Positions 37,870-50,495 of a DNA stretch of 64,000 nt are shown here, piece by piece (the first letter of the stretch is position 1; each line of letters begins with the position of its first letter). Both the position numbers and the translations under genes were made by a program. Below the pieces are notes generated by a model. That model saw only the letters and a program-made list of their open reading frames with translations. It made no database searches and had not been told where the DNA came from. The stretch is from Auanema rhodensis (lineage: Eukaryota > Nematoda > Chromadorea > Rhabditida > Rhabditidae), in the NCBI GenBank assembly GCA_964057225.1, contig OZ059894.1, forward strand, positions 20,180,476 to 20,244,475, written 5' to 3'.

Positions 37870-40677
37870 GATAAATTAGCAAAAAGTAGATGTTTTTAGA
37901 TTCCTTTTTTCAAGACAAAGACGATGGACAATGTTATTCAACGATAAAAACAATTCTTCAGGGTGAAAATCGAGGATATAAGTGTGAACTTATATCAGTT
38001 GATATCTCGGTGCATTTTTAAGCTAGCGCAAATCTGATAACACAGATCGACGCAGCTTAAAAATCCGCATCGAATGCACTATACTACATTGATAAACAAT
38101 CAATACAAAAATTAGTTATGATCGTTTGAAAAATGATGCATTAGTGTATGTTGAGTTTCCATGTACACTCAACATTGCTTCCAAAAACATTTTGACAAAA
38201 ATTTTTTCGAAAAATTTCAAAATAATTTAGCAAAAAGTAGATGTTTTTAGATTCCTTTTTTCAAGGCAAAGACGATGGACAATGTTATTCAACGATAAAA
38301 TTAATTCTTCAGGGTGAAAATCGAGGATATAAGTGTGAACTTATATCAGTTGATATCTCGGTGCATTTTTAAGCTAGCGCAAATCTGATAACACAGATCG
38401 ACGCAGCTTAAAAATCCGCATCGAATGCATTATACTACATTGAGAAACGCTTAATACAAAAATTAGTTATGATCGTTTGAAAAATGATGCATTAGTGTAT
38501 GTTGAGTTTCCATGTACACTCAACATTGCTTCCAAAAACATTTTGACAAAAATTTTTTCGAAAAATTTCAGAATAATTTAGCAAAAAGTAGATGTTTTTA
38601 GATTCCTTTTTTCAAGACAAAGACGATGGACAATGTTATTCAACGATAAAATCAATTCTTCAGGGTGAAAATCGAGGATATAAGTGTGAACATATATCAG
38701 TTGATATCTCGGTGTATTTTCAAGCTAGCGCAAATCTGATAACACAGATCGACGCAGCTTAAAAATCCGCATCGAATGCACTATACTACATTGAGAAACG
38801 CTCAATACAAAAATTAGTTATGATCGTTTGAAAAATGATGCATTAGTGTATGTTGAGTTTCCATGTACACTCAACATTGCTTCCAAAAACATTTTGACAA
38901 AAATTTTTTCAAAAAATTTCAAAATAAATTAGCAAAAAGTAGATGTTTTTAGATTCCTTTTTTCAAGGCAAAGACGATGGACAATGTTATACAACGAAAA
39001 AATTAATTCTTCAGGGTGAAAATCGAGGATATAAGTGTGAACTTATATCAGTTGATATCTCGGTGCATTTTCAAGCTAGCGCAAATCTGATAACACAGAT
39101 CGACGCAGCTTAAAAATCCGCATCGAATGCACTATACTACATTGAGAAACGCTTAATACAAAAATTAGTTATGATCGTTTGAAAAATGATGCATTAGTGT
39201 ATGTTGAGTTTCCATGTACACTCAACATTGCTTCCAAAAACATTTTGACAAAAATTTTTTCGAAAAATTTCAGAATAATTTAGCAAAAAGTAGATGTTTT
39301 TAGATTCCTTTTTTCAAGACAAAGACGATGGACAATGTTATTCAACGATAAAATCAATTCTTCAGGGTGAAAATCGAGGATATAAGTGTGAACTTATATC
39401 AGTTGATATCTCGGTGTATTTTCAAGCTAGCGCAAATCTGATAACACAGATCGACGCAGCTTAAAAATCCGCATCGAATGCACTATACTACATTGAGAAA
39501 CGCTTAATACAAAAATTAGTTATGATCGTTTGAAAAATGATGCATTAGTGTATGTTGAGTTTCCATGTACACTCAACATTGCTTCCAAAAACATTTTGAC
39601 AAAAATTTTTTCAAAAAATTTCAAAATAAATTAGCAAAAAGTAGATGTTTTTAGATTCCTTTTTTCAAGGCAAAGACGATGGACAATGTTATACAACGAA
39701 AAAATTAATTCTTCAGGGTGAAAATCGAGGATATAAGTGTGAACTTATATCAGTTGATATCTCGGTGCATTTTCAAGCTAGCGCAAATCTGATAACACAG
39801 ATCGACGCAGCTTAAAAATCCGCATCGAATGCACTATACTACATCGAGAAACGCTTAATACAAAAATTAGTTATGATCGTTTGAAAAATGATGCATTAGT
39901 GTATGTTGAGTTTCCATGTACACTCAACATTGCTTCCAAAAACATTTTGACAAAAATTTTTTCGAAAAATTTCAGAATAAATTAGCAAAAAGTAGATGTT
40001 TTTAGATTCCTTTTTTCAAGGCAAAGACGATGGCCAATGTTATTCAACGAAAAAATTAATTCTTCAGGGTGAAAATCGAGGATATAAGTGTGAACTTATA
40101 TCAGTTGATATCTCGGTGCATTTTCAAGCTAGCGCAAATCTGATAACACAGATCGACGCAGCTTAAAAATCCGCATCGAATGCACTATACTACATTGAGA
40201 AACGCTTAATACAAAAATTAGTTATGATCGTTTGAAAAATGATGCATTAGTGTATGTTGAGTTTCCATGTACACTCAACATTGCTTCCAAAAACATTTTG
40301 ACAAAAATTTTTTCGAAAAGTTTCAGAATAATTTAGCAAAAAGTAGATGTTTTTAGATTCCTTTTTTCAAGGAAAAGACGATGGACAATGTTATTCAACG
40401 AAAAAATTAATTCTTCAGGGTGAAAATCGAGGATATAAGTGTGAACTTATATCAGTTGATATCTCGGTGCATTTTCAAGCTAGCGCAAATCTGATAACAC
40501 AGATCGACGCAGCTTAAAAATCCGCATCGAATGCACTATACTACATTGAGAAACGCTCAATACAAAAATTAGTTATGATCGTTTGAAAAATGATGCATTA
40601 GTGTATGTTGAGTTTCCATGTACACTCAACATTGCTTCCAAAAACATTTTGACAAAAAGTTTTTCGAAAAATTTCAA
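37870..40677 (+). repeat. Early relative of the ABCDEFG HOR with a duplicated D-E pair (8 monomers)
   Basis: Using types defined at 48039-50495, the order is B (37870, with p224 T and AA at p229-230), C (38221), D (38572), E (38923), D (39274), E (39625), F (39976), G (40327). The D-E pair is present twice, 702 bp apart. The A type is missing: 37519 instead has p46 A, p82 C, p144 T. The second D has p232 T, unlike other D units. This places the ABCDEFG arrangement about 10 kb upstream of its regular series. Confidence 0.7.
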
Positions 40678-41727
40678 AATAATTTAGCAAAAAGTAGATG
40701 TTTTTAGATTCCTTTTTTCAAGGCAAAAACGATGGACAATGTTATTCAACGATAAAATCAATTCTTCAGGGTGAAAATCGAGGATATAAGTGTGAACTTA
40801 TATCAGTTGATATCTCGGTGTATTTTTAAGCTAGCGCAAATCTGATAACACAGATCGACGCAGCTTAAAAATCCGCATCGAATGCACTATACTACATTGA
40901 GAAACGCTCAATACAAAAATTAGTTATGATTGTTTGAAAAATGATGCATTAGTGTATGTTGAGTTTCCATGTACACTCAACATTGCTTCCAAAAACATTT
41001 TGACAAAAATTTTTTCGAAAAGTTTCAGAATAATTTAGCAAAAAGTAGATGTTTTTAGATTCCTTTTTTCAAGGAAAAGACGATGGACAATGTTATTCAA
41101 CGAAAAAATTAATTCTTCAGGGTGAAAATCGAGGATATAAGTGTGAACTTATATCAGTTGATATCTCGGTGCATTTTCAAGCTAGCGCAAATCTGATAAC
41201 ACAGATCGACGCAGCTTAAAAATCCGCATCGAATGCACTATACTACATTGAGAAACGCTCAATACAAAAATTAGTTATGATCGTTTGAAAAATGATGCAT
41301 TAGTGTATGTTGAGTTTCCATGTACACTCAACATTGCTTCCAAAAACATTTTGACAAAAAGTTTTTCGAAAAATTTCAAAATAATTTAGCAAAAAGTAGA
41401 TGTTTTTAGATTCCTTTTTTCAAGGCAAAAACGATGGACAATGTTATTCAACGATAAAATCAATTCTTCAGGGTGAAAATCGAGGATATAAGTGTGAACT
41501 TATATCAGTTGATATCTCGGTGTATTTTTAAGCTAGCGCAAATCTGATAACACAGATCGACGCAGCTTAAAAATCCGCATCGAATGCACTATACTACATT
41601 GAGAAACGCTCAATACAAAAATTAGTTATGATCGTTTGAAAAATGATGCATTAAATGTTGAGTTTCCATGTACACTCAACATTGCTTCCAAAAACATTTT
41701 GACAAAAATTTTTTCGAAAAATTTCAA
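40327..41727 (+). repeat. Tandem two-monomer duplication (about 702 bp)
   Basis: 40327 (p47 A, p150 C, p232 C, then agtttttcg in place of the normal T-run) plus 40678 (p51 A, p82 C, p144 T, p232 C) is repeated as 41029 plus 41380. The second copy of the p51 A unit carries the 3-bp p275-278 loss; the first carries a private C to T at about 40931 and ends in p345 G. The next unit, 41728, again has p51 A and the 3-bp loss. Confidence 0.75.
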
Positions 41728-44700
41728 GATAAATTAGCAAAAAGTAGATGTTTTTAGATTCCTTTTTTCAAGGCAAAAACGATGGACAATGTTATTCAAC
41801 GATAAAATCAATTCTTCAGGGTGAAAATCGAGGATATAAGTGTGAACTTATATCAGTTGATATCTCGGTGTATTTTTAAGCTAGCGCAAATCTGATAACA
41901 CAGATCGACGCAGCTTAAAAATCCGCATCGAATGCACTATACTACATTGAGAAACGCTCAATACAAAAATTAGTTATGATCGTTTGAAAAATGATGCATT
42001 AAATGTTGAGTTTCCATGTACACTCAACATTGCTTCCAAAAACATTTTGACAAAAATTTTTTCGAAAAATTTCAAGATAAATTAGCAAAAAGTAGATGTT
42101 TTTAGATTCCTTTTTTCAAGGCAAAGACGATGGACAATGTTATTCAACGAAAAAATTAATTCTTCAGGGTGAAAATCGAGGATATAAGTGTGAACTTATA
42201 TCAGTTGATATCTCGGTGCATTTTTAAGCTAGCGCAAATCTGATAACACAGATCGACGCAGCTTAAAAATCCGCATCGAATGCAGTATACTACATTGAGA
42301 AACGCTTAATACAAAAATTAGTTATGATCGTTTGAAAAATGATGCATTAGTGTATGTTGAGTTTCCATGTACACTCAACATTGCTTCCAAAAACATTTTG
42401 ACAAAAATTTTTTCGAAAAATTTCAAAATAATTTAGCAAAAAGTAGATGTTTTTAGATTCCTTTTTTCAAGGCAAAGACGATGGACAATGTTATTCAACG
42501 AAAAAATTAATTCTTCAGGGTGAAAATCGAGGATATAAGTGTGAACTTATATCAGTTGATATCTCGGTGCATTTTTAAGCTAGCGCAAATCTGATAACAC
42601 AGATCGACGCAGCTTAAAAATCCGCATCGAATGCACTATACTACATTGAGAAACGCTCAATACAAAAATTAGTTATGATCGTTTGAAAAATGATGCATTA
42701 GTGTATGTTGAGTTTCCATGTACACTCAACATTGCTTCCAAAAACATTTTGACAAAAATTTTTTCGAAAAATTTCAAAATAATTTAGCAAAAAGTAGATG
42801 TTTTTAGATTCCTTTTTTCAAGGCAAAGACGATGGACAATGTTATTCAACGATAAAATTAATTCTTCAGGGTGAAAATCGAGGATATAAGTGTGAACTTA
42901 TATCAGTTGATATCTCGGTGCATTTTTAAGCTAGCGCAAATCTGATAACACAGATCGACGCAGCTTAAAAATCCGCATCGAATGCACTATACTACATTGA
43001 GAAACGCTCAATACAAAAATTAGTTATGATCGTTTGAAAAATGATGCATTAGTGTATGTTGAGTTTCCATGTACACTCAACATTGCTTCCAAAAACATTT
43101 TGACAAAAATTTTTTCGAAAAATTTCAGAATAAATTAGCAAAAAGTAGATGTTTTTAGATTCCTTTTTTCAAGGCAAAGACGATGGCCAATGGTATTCAA
43201 CGAAAAAATTAATTCTTCAGGGTGAAAATCGAGGATATAAGTGTGAACTTATATCAGTTGATATCTCGGTGCATTTTCAAGCTAGCGCAAATCTGATAAC
43301 ACAGATCGACGCAGCTTAAAAATCCGCATCGAATGCACTATACTACATTGAGAAACGCTTAATACAAAAATTAGTTATGATCGTTTGAAAAATGATGCAT
43401 TAGTGTATGTTGAGTTTCCATGTACACTCAACATTGCTTCCAAAAACATTTTGACAAAAATTTTTTCGAAAAATTTCAAAATAATTTAGCAAAAAGTAGA
43501 TGTTTTTAGATTCCTTTTTTCAAGGCAAAGACGATGGACAATGTTATTCAACGATAAAATTAATTCTTCAGGGTGAAAATCGAGGATATAAGTGTGAACT
43601 TATATCAGTTGATATCTCGGTGCATTTTTAAGCTAGCGCAAATCTGATAACACAGATCGACGCAGCTTAAAAATCCGCATCGAATGCACTATACTACATT
43701 GAGAAACGCTCAATACAAAAATTAGTTATGATCGTTTGAAAAATGATGCATTAGTGTATGTTGAGTTTCCATGTACACTCAACATTGCTTCCAAAAACAT
43801 TTTGACAAAAATTTTTTCGAAAAATTTCAGAATAAATTAGCAAAAAGTAGATGTTTTTAGATTCCTTTTTTCAAGGCAAAGACGATGGCCAATGTTATTC
43901 AACGAAAAAATTAATTCTTCAGGGTGAAAATCGAGGATATAAGTGTGAACTTATATCAGTTGATATCTCGGTGCATTTTCAAGCTAGCGCAAATCTGATA
44001 ACACAGATCGACGCAGCTTAAAAATCCGCATCGAATGCACTATACTACATTGAGAAACGCTTAATACAAAAATTAGTTATGATCGTTTGAAAAATGATGC
44101 ATTAGTGTATGTTGAGTTTCCATGTACACTCAACATTGCTTCCAAAAACATTTTGACAAAAATTTTTTCGAAAAGTTTCAGAATAATTTAGCAAAAAGTA
44201 GATGTTTTTAGATTCCTTTTTTCAAGGAAAAGACGATGGACAATGTTATTCAACGAAAAAATTAATTCTTCAGGGTGAAAATCGAGGATATAAGTGTGAA
44301 CTTATATCAGTTGATATCTCGGTGCATTTTTAAGCTAGCGCAAATCTGATAACACAGATCGACGCAGCTTAAAAATCCGCATCGAATGCACTATACTACA
44401 TTGAGAAACGCTTAATACAAAAATTAGTTATGATCGTTTGAAAAATGATGCATTAGTGTATGTTGAGTTTCCATGTACACTCAACATTGCTTCCAAAAAC
44501 ATTTTGACAAAAATTTTTTCGAAAAATTTCAAAATAATTTAGCAAAAAGTAGATGTTTTTAGATTCCTTTTTTCAAGGCAAAGACGATGGACAATGTTAT
44601 TCAACGATAAAATTAATTCTTCAGGGTGAAAATCGAGGATATAAGTGTGAACTTATATCAGTTGATATCTCGGTGCATTTTTAAGCTAGCGCAAATCTGA

Positions 44701-45585
44701 TAACACAGATCGACGCAGCTTAAAAATCCGCATCGAATGCACTATACTACATTGAGAAACGCTCAATACAAAAATTAGTTATGATCGTTTGAAAAATGAT
44801 GCATTAGTGTATGTTGAGTTTCCATGTACACTCAACATTGCTTCCAAAAACATTTTGACAAAAATTTTTTCGAAAAATTTCGGAATAAATTAGCAAAAAG
44901 TAGATGTTTTTAGATTCCTTTTTTCAAGGCAAAGACGATGGACAATGTTATTCAACGAAAAAATTAATTCTTCAGGGTGAAAATCGAGGATATAAGTGTG
45001 AACTTATATCAGTTGATATCTCGGTGCATTTTTAAGCTAGCGCAAATCTGATAACACAGATCGACGCAGCTTAAAAATCCGCATCGAATGCACTATACTA
45101 CATTGAGAAACGCTTAATACAAAAATTAGTTATGATCGTTTGAAAAATGATGCATTAGTGTATGTTGAGTTTCCATGTACACTCAACATTGCTTCCAAAA
45201 ACATTTTGACAAAAATGTTTTCGAAAAATTTCAAAATAATTTAGCAAAAAGTAGATGTTTTTAGATTCCTTTTTTCAAGGCAAAGACGATGGACAATGTT
45301 ATTCAACGATAAAATTAATTCTTCAGGGTGAAAATCGAGGATATAAGTGTGAACTTATATCAGTTGATATCTCGGTGCATTTTTAAGCTAGCGCAAATCT
45401 GATAACACAGATCGACGCAGCTTAAAAATCCGCATCGAATGCACTATACTACATTGAGAAACGCTCAATACAAAAATTAGTTATGATCGTTTGAAAAATG
45501 ATGCATTAGTGTATGTTGAGTTTCCATGTACACTCAACATTGCTTCCAAAAACATTTTGACAAAAATTTTTTCGAAAAATTTCGG
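41728..45585 (+). repeat. Mosaic block of p51 A, p210 G, p76 T, p59 C and p350-351 GG monomers
   Basis: Starts are 41728, 42076, then every 351 bp to 45235. 42076 carries p210 G, the last I found in the window. 42427-42777 and 42778-43128 lead into a p59 C unit with a private T to G at about 43193. p76 T/p232 C units alternate with p59 C units (42778, 43129, 43480, 43831) and then with cggaat units (44533, 44884, 45235, 45586). This two-unit alternation suggests dimeric amplification of 702 bp. Confidence 0.65.
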
Positions 45586-47339
45586 AATAAATTAGCAAAA
45601 AGTAGATGTTTTTAGATTCCTTTTTTCAAGGCAAAGACGATGGACAATGTTATTCAACGAAAAAATTAATTCTTCAGGGTGAAAATCGAGGATATAAGTG
45701 TGAACTTATATCAGTTGATATCTCGGTGCATTTTTAAGCTAGCGCAAATCTGATAACACAGATCGACGCAGCTTAAAAATCCGCATCGAATGCACTATAC
45801 TACATTGAGAAACGCTTAATACAAAAATTAGTTATGATCGTTTGAAAAATGATGCATTAGTGTATGTTGAGTTTCCATGTACACTCAACATTGCTTCCAA
45901 AAACATTTTGACAAAAATTTTTTCGAAAAATTTCAAAATAATTTAGCAAAAAGTAGATGTTTTTAGATTCCTTTTTTCAAGGCAAAAACGATGGACAATG
46001 TTATTCAACGATAAAATTAATTCTTCAGGGTGAAAATCGAGGATATAAGTGTGAACTTATATCAGTTGATATCTCGGTGCATTTTAAGCTAGCGCAAATC
46101 TGATAACACAGATCGACGCAGCTTAAAAATCCGCATCGAATGCACTATACTACATTGAGAAACGCTCAATACAAAAATTAGTTATGATCGTTTGAAAAAT
46201 GATGCATTAGTGTATGTTGAGTTTCCATGTACACTCAACATTGCTTCCAAAAACATTTTGACAAAAATTTTTTCGAAAAATTTCAGAATAAATTAGCAAA
46301 AAGTAGATGTTTTTAGATTCCTTTTTTCAAGGCAAAGACGATGGCCAATGTTATTCAACGAAAAAATTAATTCTTCAGGGTGAAAATCGAGGATATAAGT
46401 GTGAACTTATATCAGTTGATATCTCGGTGCATTTTCAAGCTAGCGCAAATCTGATAACACAGATCGACGCAGCTTAAAAATCCGCATCGAATGCACTATA
46501 CTACATTGAGAAACGCTTAATACAAAAATTAGTTATGATCGTTTGAAAAATGATGCATTAGTGTATGTTGAGTTTCCATGTACACTCAACATTGCTTCCA
46601 AAAACATTTTGACAAAAATTTTTTCGAAAAGTTTCAGAATAATTTAGCAAAAAGTAGATGTTTTTAGATTCCTTTTTTCAAGGAAAAGACGATGGACAAT
46701 GTTATTCAACGAAAAAATTAATTCTTCAGGGTGAAAATCGAGGATATAAGTGTGAACTTATATCAGTTGATATCTCGGTGCATTTTTAAGCTAGCGCAAA
46801 TCTGATAACACAGATCGACGCAGCTTAAAAATCCGCATCGAATGCACTATACTACATTGAGAAACGCTCAATACAAAAATTAGTTATGATCGTTTGAAAA
46901 ATGATGCATTAGTGTATGTTGAGTTTCCATGTACACTCAACATTGCTTCCAAAAACATTTTGACAAAAATTTTTTCAAAAAATTTCAAAATAAATTAGCA
47001 AAAAGTAGATGTTTTTAGATTCCTTTTTTCAAGGCAAAGACGATGGACAATGTTATACAACGAAAAAATTAATTCTTCAGGGTGAAAATCGAGGATATAA
47101 GTGTGAACTTATATCAGTTGATATCTCGGTGCATTTTCAAGCTAGCGCAAATCTGATAACACAGATCGACGCAGCTTAAAAATCCGCATCGAATGCACTA
47201 TACTACATTGAGAAACGCTTAATACAAAAATTAGTTATGATCGTTTGAAAAATGATGCATTAGTGTATGTTGAGTTTCCATGTACACTCAACATTGCTTC
47301 CAAAAACATTTTGACAAAAATTTTTTCGAAAAATTTCAG
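45586..47339 (+). repeat. 5-monomer segment matching 35765-37518 at a 9821-bp offset
   Basis: Units 45586 (gg at p350-351 before it), 45937 (one T lost in gcatttt, p232 C), 46287 (p59 C, p150 C, p345 G), 46638 (p47 A, p232 C, p340 A) and 46989 (p69 A, p150 C) parallel 35765, 36116, 36466, 36817 and 37168. The shared single-T loss makes independent origin unlikely. 45937 also has p51 A, which 36116 lacks, and 37168 has private changes that 46989 lacks. Confidence 0.75.
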
Positions 47340-48038
47340 AATAAATTAGCAAAAAGTAGATGTTTTTAGATTCCTTTTTTTAAGGCAAAGACGATGGCCA
47401 ATGTTATTCAACGAAAAAATTAATTCTTCAGGGTGAAAATCGAGGATATAAGTGTGAACTTATATCAGTTGATATCTCGGTGCATTTTTAAGCTAGCGCA
47501 AATCTGATAACACAGATCGACGCAGCTTAAAAATCCGCATCGAATGCATTATACTACATTGAGAAACGCTTAATACAAAAATTAGTTATGATCGTTTGAA
47601 AAATGATGCATTAGTGTATGTTGAGTTTCCATGTACACTCAACATTGCTTCCAAAAACATTTTGACAAAAATTTTTTCGAAAAATTTCAGAATAATTTAG
47701 CAAAAAGTAGATGTTTTTAGATTCCTTTTTTCAAGACAAAGACGATGGACAATGTTATTCAACGATAAAATCAATTCTTCAGGGTGAAAATCGAGGATAT
47801 AAGTGTGAACTTATATCAGTTGATATCTCGGTGTATTTTTAAGCTAGCGCAAATCTGATAACACAGATCGACGCAGCTTAAAAATCCGCATCGAATGCAC
47901 TATACTACATTGAGAAACGCTCAATACAAAAATTAGTTATGATCGTTTGAAAAATGATGCATTAAATGTTGAGTTTCCATGTACACTCAACATTGCTTCC
48001 AAAAACATTTTGACAAAAATTTTTTCGAAAAATTTCAA
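47340..48038 (+). repeat. Two linking monomers before the regular two-part HOR
   Basis: 47340 has p59 C and p210 T with a private C to T making a seven-T tract at p36-42. 47691 has p46 A, p82 C, p144 T, p232 C and the 3-bp loss. The same pair of types occurs at 19273/19624 and 22079/22430 and is followed here, as there, by a unit with p93 A and p196 T (48039), so this is a trace of the 19-24 kb family. Confidence 0.65.
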
Positions 48039-50495
48039 AATAAATTAGCAAAAAGTAGATGTTTTTAGATTCCTTTTTTCAAGGCAAAGACGATGGACAA
48101 TGTTATTCAACGAAAAAATTAATTCTTCAGAGTGAAAATCGAGGATATAAGTGTGAACTTATATCAGTTGATATCTCGGTGCATTTTTAAGCTAGCGCAA
48201 ATCTGATAAAACAGATCGACGCAGCTTAAAAATTCGCATCGAATGCACTATACTACATTGAGAAACGCTTAATACAAAAATTAGTTATGATCGTTTGAAA
48301 AATGATGCATTAGTGTATGTTGAGTTTCCATGTACACTCAACATTGCTTCCAGAAACATTTTGACAAAAATTTTTTCGAAAAATTTCAAGATAAATTAGC
48401 AAAAAGTAGATGTTTTTAGATTCCTTTTTTCAAGACAAAGACGATGGACAATGTTATTCAACGATAAAATCAATTCTTCAGGGTGAAAATCGAGGATATA
48501 AGTGTGAACTTATATCAGTTGATATCTCGGTGCATTTTTAAGCTAGCGCAAATCTGATAACACAGATCGACGCAGCTTAAAAATCCGCATCGAATGCACT
48601 ATACTACATTGATAAACAATCAATACAAAAATTAGTTATGATCGTTTGAAAAATGATGCATTAGTGTATGTTGAGTTTCCATGTACACTCAACATTGCTT
48701 CCAAAAACATTTTGACAAAAATTTTTTCGAAAAATTTCAAAATAATTTAGCAAAAAGTAGATGTTTTTAGATTCCTTTTTTCAAGGCAAAGACGATGGAC
48801 AATGTTATTCAACGATAAAATTAATTCTTCAGGGTGAAAATCGAGGATATAAGTGTGAACTTATATCAGTTGATATCTCGGTGCATTTTTAAGCTAGCGC
48901 AAATCTGATAACACAGATCGACGCAGCTTAAAAATCCGCATCGAATGCATTATACTACATTGAGAAACGCTTAATACAAAAATTAGTTATGATCGTTTGA
49001 AAAATGATGCATTAGTGTATGTTGAGTTTCCATGTACACTCAACATTGCTTCCAAAAACATTTTGACAAAAATTTTTTCGAAAAATTTCATAATAATTTA
49101 GCAAAAAGTAGATGTTTTTAGATTCCTTTTTTCAAGACAAAGACGATGGACAATGTTATTCAACGATAAAATCAATTCTTCAGGGTGAAAATCGAGGATA
49201 TAAGTGTGAACTTATATCAGTTGATATCTCGGTGTATTTTCAAGCTAGCGCAAATCTGATAACACAGATCGACGCAGCTTAAAAATCCGCATCGAATGCA
49301 CTATACTACATTGAGAAACGCTCAATACAAAAATTAGTTATGATCGTTTGAAAAATGATGCATTAGTGTATGTTGAGTTTCCATGTACACTCAACATTGC
49401 TTCCAAAAACATTTTGACAAAAATTTTTTCAAAAAATTTCAAAATAAATTAGCAAAAAGTAGATGTTTTTAGATTCCTTTTTTCAAGGCAAAGACGATGG
49501 ACAATGTTATACAACGAAAAAATTAATTCTTCAGGGTGAAAATCGAGGATATAAGTGTGAACTTATATCAGTTGATATCTCGGTGCATTTTCAAGCTAGC
49601 GCAAATCTGATAACACAGATCGACGCAGCTTAAAAATCCGCATCGAATGCACTATACTACATTGAGAAACGCTTAATACAAAAATTAGTTATGATCGTTT
49701 GAAAAATGATGCATTAGTGTATGTTGAGTTTCCATGTACACTCAACATTGCTTCCAAAAACATTTTGACAAAAATTTTTTCGAAAAATTTCAGAATAAAT
49801 TAGCAAAAAGTAGATGTTTTTAGATTCCTTTTTTCAAGGCAAAGACGATGGCCAATGTTATTCAACGAAAAAATTAATTCTTCAGGGTGAAAATCGAGGA
49901 TATAAGTGTGAACTTATATCAGTTGATATCTCGGTGCATTTTCAAGCTAGCGCAAATCTGATAACACAGATCGACGCAGCTTAAAAATCCGCATCGAATG
50001 CACTATACTACATTGAGAAACGCTTAATACAAAAATTAGTTATGATCGTTTGAAAAATGATGCATTAGTGTATGTTGAGTTTCCATGTACACTCAACATT
50101 GCTTCCAAAAACATTTTGACAAAAATTTTTTCGAAAAGTTTCAGAATAATTTAGCAAAAAGTAGATGTTTTTAGATTCCTTTTTTCAAGGAAAAGACGAT
50201 GGACAATGTTATTCAACGAAAAAATTAATTCTTCAGGGTGAAAATCGAGGATATAAGTGTGAACTTATATCAGTTGATATCTCGGTGCATTTTCAAGCTA
50301 GCGCAAATCTGATAACACAGATCGACGCAGCTTAAAAATCCGCATCGAATGCACTATACTACATTGAGAAACGCTCAATACAAAAATTAGTTATGATCGT
50401 TTGAAAAATGATGCATTAGTGTATGTTGAGTTTCCATGTACACTCAACATTGCTTCCAAAAACATTTTGACAAAAATTTTTTCGAAAAATTTCAA
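48039..50495 (+). repeat. ABCDEFG HOR block I, 7 monomers, 2457 bp
   Basis: Types: A 48039 (p172 A, p196 T, p315 G; here also p93 A), B 48390 (p1 G, p46 A, p82 C, p224 T and AA at p229-230), C 48741 (p76 T, p210 T), D 49092 (T at p351 before it, p46 A, p82 C, p144 T, p150 C, p232 C, p340 A), E 49443 (p69 A, p150 C), F 49794 (p59 C, p150 C, p345 G), G 50145 (p47 A, p150 C, p232 C). The p93 A and the p76 A of its A unit link it to the p93 A family found upstream; later A units have p76 T and p93 G. Confidence 0.85.
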
